Shown here in pieces: positions 5,036 to 9,946 of a DNA stretch of 9,946 nucleotides (within the stretch, counting starts at the first letter, position 1; each line of letters opens with the position of its first letter). The notes under the pieces were generated by a model. That model had not been told where the DNA came from. It worked only from the letters and a program-made list of their open reading frames with translations, and did not search any database. Both the position numbers and the translations under genes were made by a program. This DNA comes from an uncultured Oscillospiraceae bacterium (GTDB lineage Bacteria > Bacillota > Clostridia > Oscillospirales > Oscillospiraceae): assembly GCA_934590505.1 (NCBI GenBank), contig CAKTPC010000076.1, positions 1 through 9,946 of the forward strand. The letters run 5' to 3'.

Positions 5036-6247
5036 ATGGAAACTGTGATCGTTATCGGCGGCGGAGCCTCCGGGCTCATCGCCGCGCTTACCGCCGCGGA
5101 GGATAAGACCCGCCGCGTCATCGTCCTTGAGCGGCAGCAGCGCATCGGGCGCAAGCTGCTGGCCACAGGCAACGGCCGCTGCAATCTCACCAATACCGGC
5201 GCGTCGCCCGAAAATTACCACGGGGAGAACCCCGCCTTCGCCGTCCCCGCGCTTGAGAAGTTCCCGCCGGAAAAGGCGCTGGAGTATTTTCATTCCCTCG
5301 GCCTTGTTACGGTCGAGGAGTACGGCGGGCGTGTCTACCCGCTTTCAAACTCCGCCAATTCCGTCCTCGATGTGCTCCGCTTTGCGCTGGAGCAGTCGGG
5401 CATTGAGCTTAAGTCCGCCACCTCCGCCAAGGAAATATACCGCGATGATACCGGCTGGGCAGTCGTCACCGACAGTGAGACGCTCCATGCGGATAAGCTC
5501 ATCGCCGCCTGCGGAGGTGCTGCCGGCGCGAAGCTCGGCGGCGTGTCCGACGGCTATGAGCTCTTAAAGCCCCTCGGCCATAAGCGCACCGGGCTTTACC
5601 CAAGCCTTGTCCAGCTCATCACCGAACCCGAGTATCCGCGCTCTCTCAAGGGTGTGCGCGCTGACTGCCGTCTGCGTCTGCTCTCCGGCGGGGAAGAGCT
5701 TGCCGAGAGCCGGGGCGAGCTGCAGTTTACCGATAACGGCGTCTCCGGTCCTGCCGCGTTTGACGTTTCCCGCGCCGCCTCCACCGGCGGAAAGGGGCTG
5801 AGTATCGAAGCTGACTTCTTCGCGGATTATTCTTTAGAAGATGTCACCGCCATGCTCCGCCAGCGCCGCAAAAAGCTCCCTGAGCTTGCTGCGGCCGATA
5901 TCCTCGCCGGTATGCTCCATAACCGCCTTGGGAAAATGCTCGTCAAGTATACCACGCTTGACGCGAATGCTTCGATAAAGACCCTCACCGACCGGCAGCT
6001 TGCTGCGCTTGCAAAGTCCTGCAAGGGCTTCCGTCTGAAGCTCCTCGGCACCGAGGGCTTTGATAATGCGCAGGTCACTGCCGGCGGCATCCGCACCGGC
6101 GGCTTCAACCCGGAAACGCTGGAGAGCTGGTTCATGCCCGGGCTCTTCGCCTGCGGGGAGCTGCTGGATATCGACGGAGACTGCGGCGGCTATAACCTGC
6201 AGTGGGCATGGGCGAGCGGCAGACTTGCAGGGAGGCTCGGCCTATGA
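5036..6247 (+). CDS. BaiN/HI0933-family FAD/NAD(P)-binding flavoprotein
   Basis: A 403-residue flavoprotein of the HI0933-like family (PF03486; BaiN/YhiN/RdsA-type). The dinucleotide-binding motif V-I-G-G-G-A-S-G (6-13) ends its second strand with L-E-R (31-33). It is followed by the family hallmark G-R-K-L-L-A-T-G-N-G-R-C-N-L-T-N (38-53). The C-terminus carries V-T-A-G-G-I and then L-F-A-C-G-E-L-L-D-I-D-G-D-C-G-G-Y-N-L-Q-W-A-W-type residues, which contact FAD. Some relatives reduce bile-acid intermediates (BaiN), but most members have no proven substrate, so none is assigned here. The ATG at 5036 is chosen over one at 5009 because GGAG (5023-5026) is correctly spaced and the upstream start would overlap ansA by 23 nt. 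Its stop overlaps the next start by 4 nt (ATGA). Confidence 0.88.
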   Translation: METVIVIGGGASGLIAALTAAEDKTRRVIVLERQQRIGRKLLATGNGRCNLTNTGASPENYHGENPAFAVPALEKFPPEKALEYFHSLGLVTVEEYGGRVYPLSNSANSVLDVLRFALEQSGIELKSATSAKEIYRDDTGWAVVTDSETLHADKLIAACGGAAGAKLGGVSDGYELLKPLGHKRTGLYPSLVQLITEPEYPRSLKGVRADCRLRLLSGGEELAESRGELQFTDNGVSGPAAFDVSRAASTGGKGLSIEADFFADYSLEDVTAMLRQRRKKLPELAAADILAGMLHNRLGKMLVKYTTLDANASIKTLTDRQLAALAKSCKGFRLKLLGTEGFDNAQVTAGGIRTGGFNPETLESWFMPGLFACGELLDIDGDCGGYNLQWAWASGRLAGRLGL

Positions 6248-7830
6248 TACTTGTGCGTAATCTGCGCCTTGAGCCGGGTGAGGATCTATCGCATCTGCCC
6301 GCCAAGGCTGCAAAAAAGCTCCGTGTCGGCGCGTCTGACATTGCGGAGTGCCGCGTCGTCAAGCGCTCGCTCGATGCGAGGAAGAAAAATGATATTCACT
6401 ATACCTGCTCTGCCGCTGTCACTCTCAGTACCGGGGAGGATAAGCTCCTCTCCCGCCTTGCCGGGAAGGATATCTGCGCCTATGCCGAGCCTGTCTATGA
6501 CATCCCGCGTGTCGAAGGGACTTCCCGTCCCGTCGTTGTCGGCTTCGGCCCTGCCGGGATGTTCGCGGCGCTGGTGCTTGCCCGCGCAGGGGCAAGGCCG
6601 ATAGTCCTTGAGCGCGGTCAGGATGCGCTGAGCCGCAAAGCCGCTGTCGACGCATTCCGCGCCGGCGGGAAGCTCGACCCGGAGTCGAATGTTCAGTTCG
6701 GCGAGGGAGGAGCAGGAACGTTTTCTGACGGCAAGCTCAATACCGGCACCCATGATAAACGCATGTTCTGGGTGCTGAAGGAATTTGCCGCGCACGGTGC
6801 TCCGGAAAGTGTTATCTATGATGCAAAGCCCCATATCGGGACAGATATTTTGATCGACGTTGTGCAGAATCTCCGGCGCGAGATAATCTCCCTCGGCGGT
6901 GAAGTCCGTTTCGGGTCACGCTTGGACGGTATCATGGCCGAAAATGGCCGGCTGACCCATGCGCTTGTGCACACGGCAGAGGGGAGTTATACACTGCCAT
7001 GCACACGGCTTATCCTTGCCATCGGCCATTCCGCGCGCGACAGCTTTGAAATGCTGCGCGATCTCGGTCTTGACATGGAGCGCAAGCCCTTTTCCATGGG
7101 CGTGCGCATCGAGCATAAGCAGCGCGATATCGACCTTGCTCAGTACGGGCGTGAGCGCGGAGAGCTGCCCCCGGCGGACTACAGTTTGAATGTTCATCTG
7201 CCTGACGGCACAAGCGCTTACACCTTCTGCATGTGCCCCGGCGGCAAGGTTTTTGCTGCGGCGTCGGAAATCGGCGGCGTTGTCACAAACGGCATGAGCT
7301 ATTCAAAGCGCGACGGGGAGAACGCCAATTCCGCCATGCTTGTCACGCTGCACACCGAGGACTTCCCGGGTGAGGGCGTCCTTGCCGGGATGTACTGGCA
7401 GCGTGAGATAGAGCGCCGCGCATATGATTATGCCGGGAGCTATCGTGCCCCCGCGCAGCTTGTGGGTGACTTCATGGCCGGCCGACCAAGTACCGGCCCG
7501 GGCAGCGTCACGCCGAGCTACGAGCCGGGAGTGACATGGGGCGATCTGCGTGAAGTGCTGCCGGAGAAGATAAGCTCCGTGCTGCATAACGCTATACCGG
7601 AGCTCGGGAAAAAGCTCCGAGGCTTTGATGCGCCCGACGCCGTGCTCACCGGCCCTGAGACGCGCTCCTCTTCACCGGTGCGCATCCTGCGTGATGAAGC
7701 TCTGCAAAGCAGCCTGCGCGGACTTTATCCCTGCGGTGAAGGAGCGGGTTACGCCGGCGGGATCACCTCTGCCGCGGTGGATGGGCTGCGCTGCGCCGAG
7801 GCCGTCCTGCACGACATGCGCGAAGAGTGA
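6244..7830 (+). CDS. FAD-dependent dehydrogenase, COG2509 type
   Basis: A 528-residue predicted flavoenzyme. A small N-terminal domain (about 1-90) precedes the Rossmann motif V-G-F-G-P-A-G (99-105), with L-E-R (122-124) closing the FAD ribose site. Then comes the conserved N-V-Q-F-G-E-G-G-A-G-T-F-S-D-G-K-L (149-165), the strongest marker for this uncharacterised dehydrogenase family. The C-terminus holds G-E-G-A-G-Y-A-G-G-I-T-S-A-A, which closes over the flavin in such proteins. Substrate and electron partner are unknown, and there is no signal or membrane segment. The ATG at 6244 is chosen because GGAGG (6231-6235) lies 8 nt before it and it overlaps the previous stop as ATGA. It is thus tightly coupled with the BaiN-like gene, although the two flavoproteins belong to different families. 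Confidence 0.85.
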   Translation: MILVRNLRLEPGEDLSHLPAKAAKKLRVGASDIAECRVVKRSLDARKKNDIHYTCSAAVTLSTGEDKLLSRLAGKDICAYAEPVYDIPRVEGTSRPVVVGFGPAGMFAALVLARAGARPIVLERGQDALSRKAAVDAFRAGGKLDPESNVQFGEGGAGTFSDGKLNTGTHDKRMFWVLKEFAAHGAPESVIYDAKPHIGTDILIDVVQNLRREIISLGGEVRFGSRLDGIMAENGRLTHALVHTAEGSYTLPCTRLILAIGHSARDSFEMLRDLGLDMERKPFSMGVRIEHKQRDIDLAQYGRERGELPPADYSLNVHLPDGTSAYTFCMCPGGKVFAAASEIGGVVTNGMSYSKRDGENANSAMLVTLHTEDFPGEGVLAGMYWQREIERRAYDYAGSYRAPAQLVGDFMAGRPSTGPGSVTPSYEPGVTWGDLREVLPEKISSVLHNAIPELGKKLRGFDAPDAVLTGPETRSSSPVRILRDEALQSSLRGLYPCGEGAGYAGGITSAAVDGLRCAEAVLHDMREE

Positions 7831-7869
7831 CGGAAATTTTAGAATAATAACAGAGAGCATATATAAAGG

Positions 7870-8538
7870 ATGAAGAAAAGTACAATATGCCGGGCAATGT
7901 TTTATATAGCCGGGCTGCTTATTTTGGCGTTCGGCATCGTCCTCAATACGAAATCCGGGCTCGGCGTGTCGCCGATCATTTCAATTTCATACAGCGTTTC
8001 AGTTATATATGACCTCAATTTCGGCAACGCGACCTTTGCACTGTATGCCGCCTTTGTCGCGGTCGAGATCATCCTGCACCTTATCCGCAGACAGGAGGGA
8101 TCCCTGCTGCTTACGCTCGGGAAGGACGTTCTGCAGCTGCCGCTGAGCCTTGTTTTTACGAGGTTCATGAACCTGTTTTCGGCGCTGCTGCCTGAGCCTG
8201 AGGGCTTTCTGCCGCAGCTTGCGGTGCTTGTTGCCGGCATAATCCTGACCGGGATAGGCGCGGCGATGTCCCTCAATATGCGCATCATCCCGAACCCCGG
8301 CGACGGCATAGTTCAGTCCATTGCCGACTTTGTCCGCAAGCCGGTCGGCATCACGAAGAACTGCTTTGATCTGTTTGATGTCTGCCTGACTGCCCTCATA
8401 TGCGTGGTAGCCGGCCACAAGGTGATCGGCATCGGCTTGGGCACGGTGCTTGCGGTGCTCGGCGTGGGGCGCGTGATCGCGCTGTTTAACCACCTGTTTA
8501 TGAAGAAAATGAATGCGCTTGCAGGTCTTGAGCGCTGA
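7870..8538 (+). CDS. YczE/YyaS/YitT-like membrane protein
   Basis: A 222-residue integral membrane protein with about five hydrophobic helices (near 8-25, 54-73, 86-104, 115-136 and 168-206). The family pattern is visible: N-T-K-S-G-L-G-V-S-P (26-35) after the first helix, and I-P-N-P-G-D-G-I-V-Q (140-149) in the middle. YczE homologues are linked to peptide antibiotic production in Bacillus, but the biochemical role is unknown and this copy has no such neighbours. It starts 39 nt after the COG2509 gene and is probably the last gene of that operon. The ribosome site is poor: AAAGG directly abuts the ATG, and AGAG lies 12 nt away, so translation may be modest. A Met at residue 10 is a less likely start. 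Confidence 0.8.
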   Translation: MKKSTICRAMFYIAGLLILAFGIVLNTKSGLGVSPIISISYSVSVIYDLNFGNATFALYAAFVAVEIILHLIRRQEGSLLLTLGKDVLQLPLSLVFTRFMNLFSALLPEPEGFLPQLAVLVAGIILTGIGAAMSLNMRIIPNPGDGIVQSIADFVRKPVGITKNCFDLFDVCLTALICVVAGHKVIGIGLGTVLAVLGVGRVIALFNHLFMKKMNALAGLER

Positions 8539-8547
8539 ATAGAAATA

Positions 8548-8578
8548 ACACCGGGATATCACTTCCCGGTGTCATTTT
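8548..8578. terminator. Bidirectional intrinsic terminator between convergent genes
   Basis: ACACCGGG (8548-8555) pairs perfectly with CCCGGTGT (8565-8572) around a 9-nt loop. CATTTTTAT follows on the plus strand, giving a good rightward terminator 10 nt after the YczE-like stop. In the other direction the hairpin is followed by TTATTTCTATT, a weaker U-rich tail that could end the murI-DUF1934 transcript. Confidence 0.85.
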
Positions 8579-8580
8579 TA

Positions 8581-9009
8581 TCATTGCCCTATTTGCTTTA
8601 TATCCAAACGGAGTTTATTTCTGCTGACGACCGCATGTTCCAGATCGAGTACATAGTCAAGCTCCAGAGTGCCGCCGTTTTCATTAAAGTCCTTCTTTAT
8701 GCTCCTTGCGCGCAGCGACAGCGTTGCTGAACCGGCGGGAGTATCATACAGGAACGAAGTTTTCTCGCCCTCCATGAAAAACATCCGGCTTGTGATGAAG
8801 CCGTCGCGCTGAACGGCGACTTTGTCCGGCATGACGATGACGCTTGTGCGCGTGCCTGTAAGCCCGGTCACGTCGCTTTCGAGATAGGTGATGCAGGCGT
8901 TTTCACCGTCGTATGTATACATCCCGTCAGTGGAGAAATCAATGGTGTCCTCCTCGTCCGTGCCGACGTTCTGGATGCCGTGCAGGGATATCACAACGTC
9001 TTTCATCAT
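8581..9009 (-). CDS. DUF1934 (YwiB-like) beta-barrel protein
   Basis: A 142-residue soluble protein matching the size and look of the DUF1934/YwiB family (calycin-like barrel). It is almost all beta-prone strands, with the family start V-V-I-S-L-H-G-I-Q (5-13), the middle F-M-E-G-E-K-T-S-F-L-Y (77-87), and the closing L-D-Y-V-L-D-L. The last segment ends in N-K-L-R-L-D-I. No enzyme motif is evident and the function is unknown. The first of two tandem ATG codons (9009) is preferred: GGAGGT lies 9 nt upstream inside murI, and this ATG overlaps the murI stop as ATGA. It is therefore translationally coupled to glutamate racemase. Confidence 0.85.
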   Translation of the reverse strand: MMKDVVISLHGIQNVGTDEEDTIDFSTDGMYTYDGENACITYLESDVTGLTGTRTSVIVMPDKVAVQRDGFITSRMFFMEGEKTSFLYDTPAGSATLSLRARSIKKDFNENGGTLELDYVLDLEHAVVSRNKLRLDIKQIGQ

Positions 9010-9815
9010 ATGTATTCGACCTCCATTGGGGGAATATGCTCGGCGCGGATATCGTCCGCGCCTAAGATGACCGAGGCGACGGCAGAGAAATCCTCCGCGC
9101 TGCCGCTTGTCAGGTACCGTGTCCGGCCCTCGCCGCCGGTCATGCAGGAGGAAACGAGCCAATCGCGCATTTCGATCGCTGCGCATTCCGAGGCACTGAC
9201 GAGCCTGACATCACTGCCGAGATACGCGCTTATCGCGTCCCCGATTATCCCGTAATGCGTGCAGCCGAGCAGCAGAGTGCCGGGGCGGCGCGCCTTGAGC
9301 GGAGCGAGCGCACGCTCTACCGCGGCGGTGAGAAGAGGATCGTCCGGTGAGATATGGCCGCTTTCGATGAGCGGTACAAACTCCGGGCAGGCGAGGTCGA
9401 CGATCTCGCGCTCCGGGAAGGCAGCGCGCAGCGCGGCCTTGAAAGCGCCGCTTCTTATGCTGGCCTCGGTGGCGATTATACCGAGAGGAGACGAGCCGCC
9501 GAACTGCCGCAGGACATTGACGCTTGCGTTCAGTACGCCAGAGAGCGGCAGGGGACATTCATCGAGCACGTCCGCCGCAGCGCAGGAAAGCGTCCCGCAG
9601 GCGACGATGATGGCCTTGACACCGAGTCCGGAGACGAACGCGAGATCCTGCCGCGCCATAGCCTTCAGCTGCTCCGCACCGCGGCCGCCGTAGGGCGCCC
9701 GGCCGTTATCGCCGAAGTATATTATATTTTCATCGGGCATCATTTCCCTCAGCGCCTTCAGCGCGGTAAGCCCGCCGAAGCCGGAGTCGAAAATGCCGAC
9801 AGGTCTGTTATCCAT
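9006..9815 (-). CDS. murI: Glutamate racemase with atypical active-site loop
   Basis: A 269-residue cytoplasmic racemase interconverting L- and D-glutamate, supplying D-glutamate for peptidoglycan. Family motifs: G-I-F-D-S-G-F-G-G-L (7-16) with the acid-serine pair Asp10-Ser11; Y-F-G-D-N-G-R-A-P-Y-G (33-43); and the two catalytic cysteines Cys73 (A-C-G-T, 72-75) and Cys185 (G-C-T-H-Y-G, 184-189). The usual sequences there are A-C-N-T and G-C-T-H-Y-P. Both Cys are kept, so it should be active, but a substrate-contacting Asn is replaced by Gly74 and the Pro by Gly189. Start: ATG 9815 is preceded by GGAG (9825-9822) with a 6-nt gap; a TTG at 9827 would place the ribosome site inside the gene. 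Confidence 0.92.
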   Translation of the reverse strand: MDNRPVGIFDSGFGGLTALKALREMMPDENIIYFGDNGRAPYGGRGAEQLKAMARQDLAFVSGLGVKAIIVACGTLSCAAADVLDECPLPLSGVLNASVNVLRQFGGSSPLGIIATEASIRSGAFKAALRAAFPEREIVDLACPEFVPLIESGHISPDDPLLTAAVERALAPLKARRPGTLLLGCTHYGIIGDAISAYLGSDVRLVSASECAAIEMRDWLVSSCMTGGEGRTRYLTSGSAEDFSAVASVILGADDIRAEHIPPMEVEYI

Positions 9816-9847
9816 CAAGTGCTCCAATCAATGATCTTAACCATCTT

Positions 9848-9876
9848 AATATAACCCAAAGGGGCCTGCATTACAA
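9848..9876 (-). promoter_or_regulatory. Sigma-A promoter of murI-DUF1934
   Basis: On the minus strand TTGTAA (9876-9871), a 17-nt spacer and TATATT (9853-9848). Transcription should start near 9841, giving a leader of about 25 nt to the murI ATG. Confidence 0.65.
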
Positions 9877-9919
9877 GAAAAATTTGTATTGTTTACCTGT
9901 GGAATTAAGCCATGTCCTC

Positions 9920-9928
9920 TGCTATAAT
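9920..9928 (+). promoter_or_regulatory. Extended -10 promoter for a gene beyond the right edge
   Basis: TGCTATAAT (9920-9928) is a perfect -10 with the TG extension. The -35 at the right distance (TGGAAT, 9900-9905) is poor, as is common for extended -10 promoters. Its product would run rightward out of the window, divergent from murI. No start codon for that gene is visible before the end. Confidence 0.5.
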
Positions 9929-9946
9929 AAGCATGGGTGAGAATCT

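Noticed and set aside
4150..5193. 347-codon open frame antisense to the asparaginase gene
   Set aside because: It lies opposite a gene with clear catalytic motifs and is explained by GC-biased codon use; no ribosome site or family resemblance.
6202..6243. Upstream ATG start for the COG2509 gene (14 extra residues)
   Set aside because: No ribosome site, a long overlap with the preceding gene, and the ATG at 6244 has GGAGG at 8 nt and the typical ATGA overlap.
9010..9186. 59-residue N-terminal extension of the DUF1934 gene
   Set aside because: It is out-of-frame murI sequence rich in Arg; the family's conserved start begins at the ATG pair 9009/9006 with a good ribosome site.

Overview
The window looks like chromosomal DNA of a fairly GC-rich Clostridia member, most likely an Oscillospiraceae/Ruminococcaceae-type gut Firmicute. 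Reasons: two-gene (split) iron-sulfur serine dehydratase, DUF1934/YwiB next to glutamate racemase, a HI0933/BaiN-type flavoprotein, a YczE/YitT-type membrane protein, strong AGGAGG-like ribosome sites, and GC-rich genes separated by AT-rich sigma-A-like promoters. The taxonomic placement is inference. No rRNA, tRNA, CRISPR array, transposase or phage gene was seen.

Layout. 1-58 is the 5' end of a leftward gene that leaves the window; its start region has a TATAAT box and a perfect 15-bp palindrome (101-115). 127-1855 is a leftward two-gene unit: an MFS transporter followed 1 nt later by a DUF2798 membrane protein. Its promoter region (1871-1978) has an extended -10, a GTCAAA-N6-TTTGAC palindrome over the -35, and a terminator-like hairpin that begins at the predicted transcription start. 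2029-3577 is a leftward sdaAB-sdaAA pair encoding the two subunits of L-serine dehydratase. 3578-4032 is a 455-bp intergenic region that holds a 277-bp imperfectly palindromic element (3625-3901) with perfect 17-bp terminal inverted repeats and several internal hairpins. It resembles a MITE or another dispersed repeat. The promoter of the rightward genes follows it.

4033-7830 is a rightward operon of three tightly coupled genes: type I L-asparaginase, a BaiN/HI0933-family flavoprotein, and a larger COG2509-type FAD-dependent dehydrogenase. A YczE-like membrane protein (7870-8538) follows and ends at a hairpin terminator (8548-8578) shared with the convergent unit. That unit, 8581-9815, is leftward: murI (glutamate racemase) with its stop overlapping the start of a DUF1934/YwiB protein. 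The window ends with the murI promoter and a divergent extended -10 promoter for a gene beyond the right edge.

Functionally, two divergent units flanking the repeat release ammonia from amino acids (serine to pyruvate; asparagine to aspartate), and murI supplies D-glutamate for peptidoglycan. The rest is transport, membrane and flavoenzyme genes of uncertain substrate. Most of the window is ordinary core or near-core content. The parts most worth a second look are the 277-bp palindromic element, the MFS leader hairpin and operator-like palindrome, and the unusual active-site sequences of MurI.
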